Source of the DNA: Caulobacteraceae bacterium
GTDB lineage: Bacteria; Pseudomonadota; Alphaproteobacteria; Caulobacterales; Caulobacteraceae
Length of the DNA stretch: 35,521 nt
Direction: 5' to 3'
Assembly (NCBI GenBank): GCA_025450315.1
Contig: JANWHQ010000152.1
Location: 1 to 35,521 of the forward strand
A model generated the notes under the pieces. That model saw nothing but the letters and a program-made list of their open reading frames with translations, did no database searches and had not been told where the DNA came from. A program made the translations under genes and the position numbers. This document shows positions 23,934 to 31,315 of the stretch, piece after piece. Each line of letters starts with the position of its first letter. Position 1 is the first letter of the stretch.

Positions 23934-24014
23934 CCGTCATTCGCGGGCTCGTCCCGCGAACCCATGAACACCGATAGAAGTGAGTGTTCATGGGTGGCCG
24001 GGACCAGCCCGGCC
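23934..24014. repeat. Mosaic of three consecutive hairpins
   Basis: Three perfect hairpins follow one another: TTCGCGGG/CCCGCGAA (23940-23947 and 23953-23960), CCCATGAACA/TGTTCATGGG (23961-23970 and 23985-23994), and GGCCGGG/CCCGGCC (23996-24002 and 24008-24014). They are bounded by CCGTCAT and a distant GGTCAT. The order suggests a composite palindromic element. It occupies nearly the whole gap between the OYE-type gene (stop at 24022) and the hydrolase gene (start at 23912), which read on the minus strand. Confidence 0.8.
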
Positions 24015-24021
24015 ATGAAGG

Positions 24022-25149
24022 TCATGCGACCGCCGGCTCCGTCTCCAGGGCCGGATAGTCGGTGTAGCCGCGCTCGGCCTGGCCGGCGTAGGCGGTGGAG
24101 TTGTCGATGGGATTCAGCGGCGCGCCCAGCCGCACCCTGGCCGGATAGTCCGGGTTGGAGATGAACGGCCGGCCGAAGGAGACCAGGTCCGCGTCGCCCG
24201 CCGCGATGGTCCGCGCCGCCCGCTCGGGATCGTAGCCGTTGTTGGCGATCCAGGCGCCCCGGAACAGCCGCCGCGCGGCGGGGAAGTCGAACTCGCGCTC
24301 GGGCGCGCCCTGGCCGGTGTTGATCCCCGACGGCTCGCCCTCGACGCAATGCACATAGGCGATGTCCAGCCGGTCCAGCTCGGCCAGCAGCAGGGGATAG
24401 ACGTCGGACGGGTCGGACACCGGCGCGTCCTGGTAGGCGGCCAGGGGCGAGATGCGGATGGCGGTGTGCTCGGGCCCCACCTCGGCGGCGATGGCCTCGG
24501 CGATCTCGACGGCGAAGCGGATGCGGTTCCTCGGCGCCCCGCCATAGCCGTCGGTGCGCACATTGGCCCGGTCGGAGAAGAACTGGTGCACCAGATAGCC
24601 GTTGGCGCCGTGGATCTCGACCCCGTCGCAGCCGGCGTCGATGGCGTTGCGCGCCGCCTTGGCGAAGCCCTCGACCAGCCAGTCGATCTCGGCCTGGGTG
24701 GCCTCGCGCGGGACGTCGGGCTGGCCGCGCTGGCCGTCCGGGGTGACGAAGAGGGCGTTCTCGGCCTTCACCGCCGAGGCGCCCAGCGGCGGGCGGCCGT
24801 CGGGCTGCCAGGCGGCCGAGGAGATGCGCCCGCCGTGCCAGAGCTGCACGAACAGCTTGCCGCCCGCGCCGTGCACGGCCGAGGCCACGCGCCGCCAGCC
24901 GTCCACATGCCCGGGCGTGAAGATGGCCGGCACCCCGGGGAAGCCGGAGCCTCCAGGCACGGGATTGGTCCCTTCGGCGATCACCAGCCCGGCCCCGGCG
25001 CGCTGGGCGTAATAGAGGGCGTTGAGCTCGGTCGGCGTTCCGGGCGCCGGCGTGCGGGCGCGCGTCATGGCCGGCATGACGAAGCGGTTCTTCAGGACGA
25101 GGCCCTTCAGCTGGAAGGGCTCGAACAGGATCGAAAGGTCCTGGCTCAT
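24022..25149 (-). CDS. Old Yellow Enzyme-family alkene reductase
   Basis: This is an FMN-dependent NAD(P)H oxidoreductase with a TIM-barrel fold. It reduces activated C=C bonds (enones, nitro compounds). The 375-residue product shows FEPFQLKGLVLKNRFVMPAM at the start, FVQLWHGGR, and the diagnostic HGANGYL block with His180, Asn183 and Tyr185, followed by FFSDRANVRTDGYGG. FMN-phosphate-site residues occur near DLVSFGRPFISNPD. It matches class I enzymes of the NemA/xenobiotic reductase type. The start at 25149 is preceded by GAGGAC on its strand. It diverges from the methyltransferase gene at 25218. Confidence 0.92.
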   Translation of the reverse strand: MSQDLSILFEPFQLKGLVLKNRFVMPAMTRARTPAPGTPTELNALYYAQRAGAGLVIAEGTNPVPGGSGFPGVPAIFTPGHVDGWRRVASAVHGAGGKLFVQLWHGGRISSAAWQPDGRPPLGASAVKAENALFVTPDGQRGQPDVPREATQAEIDWLVEGFAKAARNAIDAGCDGVEIHGANGYLVHQFFSDRANVRTDGYGGAPRNRIRFAVEIAEAIAAEVGPEHTAIRISPLAAYQDAPVSDPSDVYPLLLAELDRLDIAYVHCVEGEPSGINTGQGAPEREFDFPAARRLFRGAWIANNGYDPERAARTIAAGDADLVSFGRPFISNPDYPARVRLGAPLNPIDNSTAYAGQAERGYTDYPALETEPAVA

Positions 25150-25217
25150 GCTGGAAGCTGTCCTCGGCGGCCCGGCGGCAGGTTGCGTCGCGCGGCCGGC
25201 GGGCGCAAGTCGGAGCC

Positions 25218-26015
25218 ATGAGCGCCGAGCCTGCCCCCGACTTCGAAACCCGCCGCTTCCAGACCGCCGCCGCCCACTATCTGGCCGGCCGGCCGCCCTA
25301 TCCCGAGGCCCTGATCGCCCGCGTGGTCCAGCTGGTCGGCCTGACCCGCCGGGACCGGGTGCTCGACCTCGGCTGCGGCCCCGGCCAGCTCGCCCGCGCC
25401 TTCGCCGCCCATGTGGCCGAGGCGGTGGCCATGGACCCCGAGCCCCGGATGCTGGCCCTGGCCCGCGAGATGGCGGCCGGCGCGCCCAACATGCAGGTGG
25501 TCCAGGGCCGCTCCGACGACCTCGACACTCGGCACGGCCGCTTCAAGGCGGTGGTGATCGGCCGGGCGTTCCACTGGATGGATCGCGAGCAGACCCTGGC
25601 GACGCTCGACGGCCTGATCGAGCCCGGCGGGGCGGTGGTGCTGTTCGGCGAGGAGAACGCCCGCGTCCCCGAGAACGCCCGCATCCTGGAATTCGAGGCC
25701 CTGCACGCGCGCTGGTCGGCCGACGACAGGAACCGCGAGCGGCTGCTCTCCAAGGAGTACCGGCCCCACATGTCGGTGCTGATGGACTCCCCCTTCAGCC
25801 GCCTGGAGCGCATCGGCGTCACCATCCGCCACCCCCTGACCCTCGAGATCCTGACCGACCGCACCCTGTCCTTCTCCAGCACCTCCAGGGCCCGCCTCGG
25901 CGACCGCGCCGACGAGCTGATCGAGGAGCTGCAGCGCAAGTACGCCCAGTGGGAGGCGCGGGGGCCGATGGAGGAGGTGCTGACGGTGTCGGGGCTGATG
26001 GCGTTTCGGCCCTGA
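25218..26015 (+). CDS. Class I SAM-dependent methyltransferase
   Basis: The 265-residue product has the Rossmann-like SAM-binding fold. Motif I is VLDLGCGPGQLARAF (about residues 49-63), followed by the acidic end of strand 2 in AVAMDPEPRML. A later block, AFHWMDREQTLATLDGLIEPGGAVVLFG, is typical of the methyltransferase type 11 group related to trans-aconitate/ubiquinone-type enzymes. The substrate is unknown. It diverges from the OYE-type gene with a 68-base gap. It is the last high-GC gene before the composition change at about 26030. Confidence 0.88.
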   Translation: MSAEPAPDFETRRFQTAAAHYLAGRPPYPEALIARVVQLVGLTRRDRVLDLGCGPGQLARAFAAHVAEAVAMDPEPRMLALAREMAAGAPNMQVVQGRSDDLDTRHGRFKAVVIGRAFHWMDREQTLATLDGLIEPGGAVVLFGEENARVPENARILEFEALHARWSADDRNRERLLSKEYRPHMSVLMDSPFSRLERIGVTIRHPLTLEILTDRTLSFSSTSRARLGDRADELIEELQRKYAQWEARGPMEEVLTVSGLMAFRP

Positions 26016-26083
26016 AAAAGGGCTGGCGAGCTCGGAACAAATCGGGAACAATGCACCCTGTCGGCGAGCTAGGAACCTCGGCA

Positions 26084-26530
26084 ATGGGTTACGAGTGGGC
26101 ACACAGGGGATCGGTCGGCCTAAGGCCCGGAGTGACGCTGCAAGATGTTCTCAATCTCTATCCCTGCGACGACGATGAGCCGCATCTGCCGTTGACCACG
26201 ACGGGCGAGGCGGAGTTCGAGGCTGGGCATGTTTGGCTAAAGGTCGACCCCGGCTCACTGGAATACAGGGCCGATGGCGATAGCTTTCACTTGGACGAAG
26301 CTGTGACAGACTTCTTGAAAGCGGTTGCGGACCACCTCGCTGCGGAAGGATGGATCGATTACGAGATCGAGGATTTCGAGGTTCCGTTCGGTCCCACTGA
26401 ACTGGCTCGTGCGCAGGCGCGTCTGCAAAGCGCGCGGGTGGCCATATCAGCGGCCCAGCAGGAGCTCGCCTCGGCGGAGGCCGAGGTGCGCCGCCTCGAA
26501 CACCTTCAGGCGAGAACATTCAGCCGATAA
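26084..26530 (+). CDS. Hypothetical coiled-coil protein convergent with the DpnI-like gene
   Basis: I do not recognise this 148-residue acidic protein. It starts MGYEWAHRGSVGLRPG, has an alpha/beta-looking first two-thirds with LDEAVTDFLKAVADHLAAEG, and ends in a coiled-coil stretch (about residues 107-143, rich in Ala, Glu, Arg and Gln). AGGA at 26071-26074 precedes the ATG by 9 bases; another in-frame ATG lies at 26051. GC content and codon use are clearly lower than upstream. Its last 25 bases overlap the end of the restriction gene on the other strand, so both probably arrived together. Whether it takes part in the restriction function is unknown. Confidence 0.6.
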   Translation: MGYEWAHRGSVGLRPGVTLQDVLNLYPCDDDEPHLPLTTTGEAEFEAGHVWLKVDPGSLEYRADGDSFHLDEAVTDFLKAVADHLAAEGWIDYEIEDFEVPFGPTELARAQARLQSARVAISAAQQELASAEAEVRRLEHLQARTFSR

Positions 26531-27306
26531 CGCCCGCGAGACAGGAACTTGAGGTAGCCCTGGTCCCGAAGGCACTGGAGCTGCTGTCTGATCTTCGGCC
26601 TTACGTGCTGGTTGCCGGGATAGAGCCGGCTGAGCTGATCTTCGAAGGCGTACACGTCGTCGAGCGTAAACTCGCGGCGTCCGAGTCGCTCGATGCACTT
26701 CATCACCTCGATAAGCCATCCCCGCGCCTCAACCGCTTGGTCGCGCAGGAACAGTGTCCGCCGCCATTGGTCGAGCACGTCGCCTTTCGGAAGCGGCTCA
26801 CCATTGCGCACGATGAACAGTTTTCCGGTCTCAGGTATCTCACTGAGGAGGATGTTACAGCCGATCCAACCTGCCCGACGGGCAGTGGCGGCGAGCGGGG
26901 GCCGCTCTCGGATGACTTCGCGGACGAAGAAGTGTTTGGGCACTATGATCAGGTCGGTGACCGAGAGCCGCGCCAGGTCGTAGTTCATCAAGAGCAGGTT
27001 AGGATTATTGCTGGCCTGCAAGCGCTGGCACATGGCGCCGTATGCGCCATCCATTACCTGGGCTCCGAAGCGACCTTTCTGACTCTTGAGCTCGTACTCT
27101 TCCGCGCACGTCCGACAGGTGAAGTCGCCGACCTTGTTGTTGTTCGGTTGCCTGCCCAATCTTTCAGCGCCGCAGTTGGGGCAATAGAGCTGGCGGGCGA
27201 CCCAGCCTTCGGTCCAGACCCGAGCCTTCTGGGAAGGGCTGTCGAAAGCTGCGGCCTCTTCCTGGAAGCCGAGATTCATGCCGGGCGGGTCGGACTCAGA
27301 AGGCAT
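26506..27306 (-). CDS. dpnI: DpnI-type methyl-directed restriction endonuclease
   Basis: This 266-residue protein is a clear relative of DpnI, which cuts GATC when the adenine is methylated. Residues match family features in order: SQKARVWTEGWVARQLYCPNCG near the start; a zinc site with Cys42, Cys45, Cys64, Cys67; a PD-(D/E)xK centre Asp61, Glu72, Lys74 in GDFTC-to-EYELKS, equivalent to Asp53, Glu64, Lys66 of DpnI; the DGAYGAM and NNPNLLLMNYDLA blocks; PPLAATARRAGWIGCNI; and a C-terminal winged helix from EFTLDDVYAFE to KIRQQLQCLRDQGY. Length is near that of DpnI (about 254). Met10 (27279) aligns with the DpnI start and may be the true one. No methylase gene is nearby, as expected for a methyl-dependent enzyme. 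Confidence 0.93.
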   Translation of the reverse strand: MPSESDPPGMNLGFQEEAAAFDSPSQKARVWTEGWVARQLYCPNCGAERLGRQPNNNKVGDFTCRTCAEEYELKSQKGRFGAQVMDGAYGAMCQRLQASNNPNLLLMNYDLARLSVTDLIIVPKHFFVREVIRERPPLAATARRAGWIGCNILLSEIPETGKLFIVRNGEPLPKGDVLDQWRRTLFLRDQAVEARGWLIEVMKCIERLGRREFTLDDVYAFEDQLSRLYPGNQHVRPKIRQQLQCLRDQGYLKFLSRGRYRLNVLA

Positions 27307-27346
27307 CCCCTACGGTAGCCAGCTGCCGGCTACACTCAAGCCAGTC

Positions 27347-27781
27347 TCACTTCGGCTCCGGCGGGCGGCCGCCGCGCTTGACCTTCTCCAGGAAGTACAT
27401 CCCCTCCAGCTTCAGCCCGTCCGGGTCGAGGAAGAAGACCGCGCGGTAGCCTTCGCCGTAGCTCGGGTAGTCGGCGGGCGGGTCGACGATCTTGACGCCC
27501 TCGCGCTTCAGGAAGTCGCCGAGCTCGTCCACGGCCGCGTTGGAGTCGAGCTCGAAGGCGTAGTGGTGGAAGCCGATGTCGCCGGTGTGGTGCGGCTTGG
27601 CACCGGCGTCGGCCTCGACCACCCAGACCATGGTCACCCCGTTGTTCCAGCCGACCGTGCGCCCGAGGTCCCACTCCTCCACGAACCCCAGGAAGCTCAG
27701 CAGCCGGTCGTAGAACCGGCGCGAGACCTCGAAGTCGGAGACCCGCAGGACGATGTGGTCGATGCCGACGACCCTGGCCAT
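27347..27781 (-). CDS. VOC-family (glyoxalase-like) protein
   Basis: This 144-residue protein has two glyoxalase/extradiol-dioxygenase-type modules. Evidence is IDHIVLRVSDFEVSRRFYDR with LLSFLGF at the start, FHHYAFELDS in the middle, and FFLDPDGLKLEGMYF at the end; His9, a central His and the Glu in LKLEG are probable metal ligands. The substrate is unknown. Its base composition is again high-GC, so the boundary of the island lies between it and the DpnI-like gene. A DUF2059 gene lies 13 bases upstream on the same strand. Confidence 0.85.
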   Translation of the reverse strand: MARVVGIDHIVLRVSDFEVSRRFYDRLLSFLGFVEEWDLGRTVGWNNGVTMVWVVEADAGAKPHHTGDIGFHHYAFELDSNAAVDELGDFLKREGVKIVDPPADYPSYGEGYRAVFFLDPDGLKLEGMYFLEKVKRGGRPPEPK

Positions 27782-27794
27782 GGGGCGGCTCCCG

Positions 27795-28370
27795 TCACCT
27801 TGCCGGCGGGGGTGGGGGCTGCGGGTGCTCCAGGGCTTCGCGCTGGGCGGGCGTGCAGCCGTTGTCGGCGCAGAGGCTCTCGATCACCGCCTCGCGCATG
27901 CGCGGCATCCATTGGATGACCGCGCCGACCACCTCGTTCATGATCGCCGGCATCTTCTGCACGATCGCCCGGCCCGAGGGGCTGGAATAGAAGCCGACCG
28001 CGTCCTGCAGCTCCTGCTGGCTCAGGTTGCGGGCGAAGGCCGCGGCCATGCTGTCCAGCATGTGCGGGAACATCTCGGCCTGCGCCTTCTCGACCGCCGC
28101 CTCCAGGCGGCGCTGCATCGCCGGATCGGCCTTCGGCGAGCCTGTCATCATCTGGGCGAACATCTGCTGGTCGAGGTTCCGGAGCAGGGCGGGCATGTTG
28201 ATCTGGCCCATCTGCGCGTCGAGCATCTTGTGCGCCAGGGCCAGCTTGGCCGGGTCGATGGGCGCCTGGTCGGCCGCCGGCGGCGGCGCGGGCTGGGCCG
28301 TGGCGATCGACGCGCCGGCGAGCATCGCGGCCGAGGCGGCCGCGACGATAAGCTTCCTGAAATGTCCCAT
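27795..28370 (-). CDS. DUF2059-domain exported protein
   Basis: The 191-residue product has a Sec signal peptide (MGHFRKLIVAAASAAMLAG, cleaved near ATAQP) and a helical DUF2059 domain. The domain is recognised from the LSQQELQDAVGFYSSPSGRAI segment followed by IVQKMPAIMNEVV. Two cysteines near the C terminus (CADNGC) could form a disulfide in the periplasm. The function of the domain is not known. The tail is proline-rich. It sits 13 bases before the VOC gene and may share its transcript. Confidence 0.85.
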   Translation of the reverse strand: MGHFRKLIVAAASAAMLAGASIATAQPAPPPAADQAPIDPAKLALAHKMLDAQMGQINMPALLRNLDQQMFAQMMTGSPKADPAMQRRLEAAVEKAQAEMFPHMLDSMAAAFARNLSQQELQDAVGFYSSPSGRAIVQKMPAIMNEVVGAVIQWMPRMREAVIESLCADNGCTPAQREALEHPQPPPPPAR

Positions 28371-28456
28371 GATTTCCCCCTCCCTAAGGTTGAGCCGAAG
28401 CTAGCCTAGGCTTCGCCGGTGGGGAAGCGCCTCCCCTGCCAGCGGGGAGGAGGGGT

Positions 28457-29653
28457 TCAGACGATCTGCAGGTCCCGGGGCGTCGCCTGGGGGAACACCG
28501 TCTGCAGCCGGCTCCGGTCCAGGCCGTAGATGCGCTGGAACAGGCCGCCGATGAGGGCGCGGTAGTCGGTCAGCACCGGATAGTCGCGGTTGTCGTTCAG
28601 GGTGTCGGGCCCCAGCTTCACCTGCTCGCCGACGATGCGGCCGCCGTTGATGGCGCCGCCCATCACCCAATAGACGCTGCCGTGGCCGTGGTCGGTGCCC
28701 TTGTCGCCGTTCTCGCGGAAGGTGCGGCCGAACTCGGAGACCACCACCACCACCGTGTCGTTCCAGGCGGCTGGCCCGATCTCCTCGACGAAGCCCGCCA
28801 GGCCGCCGCCCAGCTCCTGCAGCCGGTGGCCCAGATAGCCGTCGACCGAGTCCTGGTTCACGTGCGTGTCCCAGTCGCCCACATCGACGAAGGCCAGGTT
28901 GTAGTCGTCCCGCATCAGCCGGCCCATGCGCCGGCCGGCCAGCTGGAAGCCCTTGGGCGAGACCGCCCCGCGGCTGGCGGCCATCATCTCGCTGGAGAGG
29001 GCCTCGGAGACCTCGCCGCGCATCTGGAAGCCCTCGGCCACCGCCGGCCCCAGCGCCTGGCCCTGGTACATCTCGAGGATCAGCCGGGCGTCGCGGTCGT
29101 CGATGGCGCCCTTGCCGACCCGGCCGATGGAGACGTTGGGGATGGGCCGGTCGCCGCGGAAGCTCAGCGGCATGTCGTCGGTGAAGGCGATGGGACGCGC
29201 CCCGCCCGCCAGCTGGCCGTAGAGCCGGCTCATGAAGCCCGAGCGGAAGTCGCGCGAGCCCTTCACCGGCTGGCCGAGCTCGATGGAGTCCTGGGTCTCG
29301 AAGTGGCTGCGGCTGAGGTCGTCGGAGACGCCGGCGAAGGGCACGAACGCCACCTGGCCCTTCTGCCAGAGCGGATAGATGGTGTCCTTCAGCCAGGGAT
29401 GCAGCCCGTAGTCGGCGTCCAGCGGCAGGGCGCTGAAGGCGTCGTTCGGGTCGGGCTTGCCGATCCGGATGGTCGGGCGGGACTGGTAGTAGAAGTCGCT
29501 CGAGACCGGGATCACCACATTGGCCGCGTCATAGGCGCCGCGCAGGAACACCACCAGGAGCCGGGTCGAGGTCTGGGGCGCGGCCCAGGCGTGGCCGGCG
29601 ATGACAGCCGGGGCGGCCGCGGCGGCCAGCTTCAACAGGTCTCTGCGACGCAT
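28457..29653 (-). CDS. DUF1501-family protein with twin-arginine signal
   Basis: The 398-residue product is a DUF1501 member, a family with a sulfatase/alkaline-phosphatase-like fold. The start shows a Tat motif (MRRRDLLKLAAAAA) and a likely cleavage site after GHAWA. Family blocks are LLVVFLRGAYDAANVV, YGLHPWLKDTIYPLWQKGQV, AGVSDDLSRSHFETQD, NLAFVDVGDWDTHVNQ and VVVVVSEFGRTFREN followed by GTDHGHGSVYW. The gene starts 5 bases after the stop of a DUF1800 gene, and the two families commonly occur as a pair. A 905-codon frame that seems to fuse it with upstream sequence is an artefact. The reaction is unknown. Confidence 0.88.
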   Translation of the reverse strand: MRRRDLLKLAAAAAPAVIAGHAWAAPQTSTRLLVVFLRGAYDAANVVIPVSSDFYYQSRPTIRIGKPDPNDAFSALPLDADYGLHPWLKDTIYPLWQKGQVAFVPFAGVSDDLSRSHFETQDSIELGQPVKGSRDFRSGFMSRLYGQLAGGARPIAFTDDMPLSFRGDRPIPNVSIGRVGKGAIDDRDARLILEMYQGQALGPAVAEGFQMRGEVSEALSSEMMAASRGAVSPKGFQLAGRRMGRLMRDDYNLAFVDVGDWDTHVNQDSVDGYLGHRLQELGGGLAGFVEEIGPAAWNDTVVVVVSEFGRTFRENGDKGTDHGHGSVYWVMGGAINGGRIVGEQVKLGPDTLNDNRDYPVLTDYRALIGGLFQRIYGLDRSRLQTVFPQATPRDLQIV

Positions 29654-29658
29654 GGCGG

Positions 29659-31188
29659 TCACCTGCGCATGAACTCGGGGGACGAGAGGAACAGGGCGTT
29701 CCAGTCCTGGGGCGACTGGGCCTGGCCGAGCGCCGACCGGGTCGGGGCGCCCAGGCCGCGGTCGAGGCTCACCTTCTGCAGCTGGGCCTGGATCGGGGGC
29801 CGTTCGACCGGCCCCATGGGCTGCTCGTTCCCGGTCAGGAACAGGTGCGGCGCGCCCGAGCCGATCTGGCGGGCGATCTCGAAGCGGGTGGTCAGCTGGC
29901 CCGGCCCGGTCCAGGCGGCCGAGGTCAGGGGATAGCCGTCGGGCGTCGAGTGGTCGTAGAGGCCCTCGGCCAGCCGCGTCAGCCAGTTGGTGATCGGCAT
30001 GGCGTCGACGATGGTCCGCTCGCCATAGCTGAGCCGCGCGGCCGAGATCACGTAGTGCATCGGGTCCTTGAACTGGGTCCCCAGCGAGCTGGAGAACTCG
30101 GGGGAGTCGAACAGGGTGGCCAGCACCTTGGCGATGTCGCCGTCGCTCCGGCGGAAGCTCCGGGCCATCCGGTCGACCAGGGCCGGGGGCGGGTTGTCGC
30201 CGACGAAGAAGGTCGCCAGCTGCAGGGAGATGTGGCGCGCGGTGGCCGGCTCGCGGCTCAGGATGTCCAGCGCCTGCTCGACCTCGCCGAAGCCCGAGCC
30301 CTTGATGGTGTGGCCGAGGAAGACCTTGTCGCCGAAGTCGTGGCGCTTGGGATTGAACACGAAGTCGCCCTGGCGGATGTACAGCGCCCGCAGCTCCGGC
30401 CTCATCGGCGCGTCGCCGGGGGCCAGCTTGACCCCCACGCCGGTGAGGATCCGCGCCAGCTCCTGCACGTCCTTCTGGGTGTAGCCGGAGCCCACGCCCA
30501 TGGTGTGCAGCTCCATGATCTCGCGGGCGTAGTTCTCGTTGATCTTGCCGGCGGCGTTCTCGTCGTTGTCGAGGTAGCGCAGCATGGCCGGGTGCCGCAG
30601 CGTCGCTTCCAGAAGGTCGCGGAACTTGCCCAGCGCATGGGGCCGGATCGCCGTCTCCTCGTAGTCGCCCAGCATCGCGCGGATGTCGCGCTTGTGGGAG
30701 AAGACGTTGAAGTGGTTGAACCAGAACCAGGTCATCTGCTCCTGCAGCTGGTCGGGCGAATAGATGTCGCGCAGCAGCGAGCGCTGGATGGCGTCGGTGT
30801 GCCGGTCGGCCAGGTACTGCTTGTAGGCCCGGGCCGCCGCCTTCTTCTGGTCGGGACCCATCGCATTCCCCTCGGCCGAGCTCAGCTGCATCGCGTCGCG
30901 CAGGATGTCGGGCATCGGCTCGCGCGAGATGACCATCTGGTCGATCTGGGCCTGGATCGGCGCCGGCAGCCGGTCGTCCGGCGAGGGGTGCAGCTGGCGC
31001 TCCAGCCAGCGCCTGGGTCCCAGCTCCCGCATCTCGGCCACGTCGGCCGGGGTCGCGCCCCAGGTGACGCGGTTCAGCAGCATCAGGTCGTGCGGCGTCA
31101 GGGCGGCGTCCGCCGCCGCCACGCCGGGGAGGGCGGCCGCCGCGGCGCAGAGGGCGACCAGGCGCCGACGCCATCGAGAGGTTCGCAT
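29659..31188 (-). CDS. DUF1800-family protein, exported
   Basis: The 509-residue product belongs to DUF1800, exported proteins of unknown function usually paired with DUF1501. It has a basic N terminus and a hydrophobic segment ending AAADA, a Sec-type signal. Hallmarks are LLNRVTWGATPADVAEMRELG, MTWFWFNHFNVF, LRHPAMLRYLDNDENAAGKINENYAREIMELHTMGV, and YTQKDVQELARILTGVGV. The late part resembles the family's FDSPEFSSSLGTQFKDPMHY block. It is probably co-transcribed with the DUF1501 gene 5 bases downstream. A role in extracellular substrate handling is only inference. Confidence 0.88.
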   Translation of the reverse strand: MRTSRWRRRLVALCAAAAALPGVAAADAALTPHDLMLLNRVTWGATPADVAEMRELGPRRWLERQLHPSPDDRLPAPIQAQIDQMVISREPMPDILRDAMQLSSAEGNAMGPDQKKAAARAYKQYLADRHTDAIQRSLLRDIYSPDQLQEQMTWFWFNHFNVFSHKRDIRAMLGDYEETAIRPHALGKFRDLLEATLRHPAMLRYLDNDENAAGKINENYAREIMELHTMGVGSGYTQKDVQELARILTGVGVKLAPGDAPMRPELRALYIRQGDFVFNPKRHDFGDKVFLGHTIKGSGFGEVEQALDILSREPATARHISLQLATFFVGDNPPPALVDRMARSFRRSDGDIAKVLATLFDSPEFSSSLGTQFKDPMHYVISAARLSYGERTIVDAMPITNWLTRLAEGLYDHSTPDGYPLTSAAWTGPGQLTTRFEIARQIGSGAPHLFLTGNEQPMGPVERPPIQAQLQKVSLDRGLGAPTRSALGQAQSPQDWNALFLSSPEFMRR

Positions 31189-31315
31189 GTCGATCCCGCC
31201 TCGCGATCCTTGTACCGCGCCCTGGTTACGCGCGTCTGACCCGAACGCCGCCTGGCGGCAGGCTTAGCCGGGACTTGGGGTGGGATTGGGGCGCCACGGC
31301 CGAGGCCGCGCTGGC

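Noticed and set aside
21945-24164. A 739-codon plus-strand frame spanning rarA to the hydrolase
   Set aside because: It crosses three real genes on both strands and shows no family motif.
26030-27340. The DpnI-like island as part of a classical restriction-modification pair
   Set aside because: No methyltransferase with DPPY-type or cytosine-methylase motifs is present in the island. The class I methyltransferase next door lacks nucleic-acid methylase motifs and has host-like composition.
28457-31174. A 905-codon open frame on the minus strand that seems to fuse DUF1501 with a long upstream part
   Set aside because: The upstream part is an Ala/Arg/Pro-rich shadow of the DUF1800 gene in another frame. 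The DUF1501 start at 29653 has a proper Tat signal.
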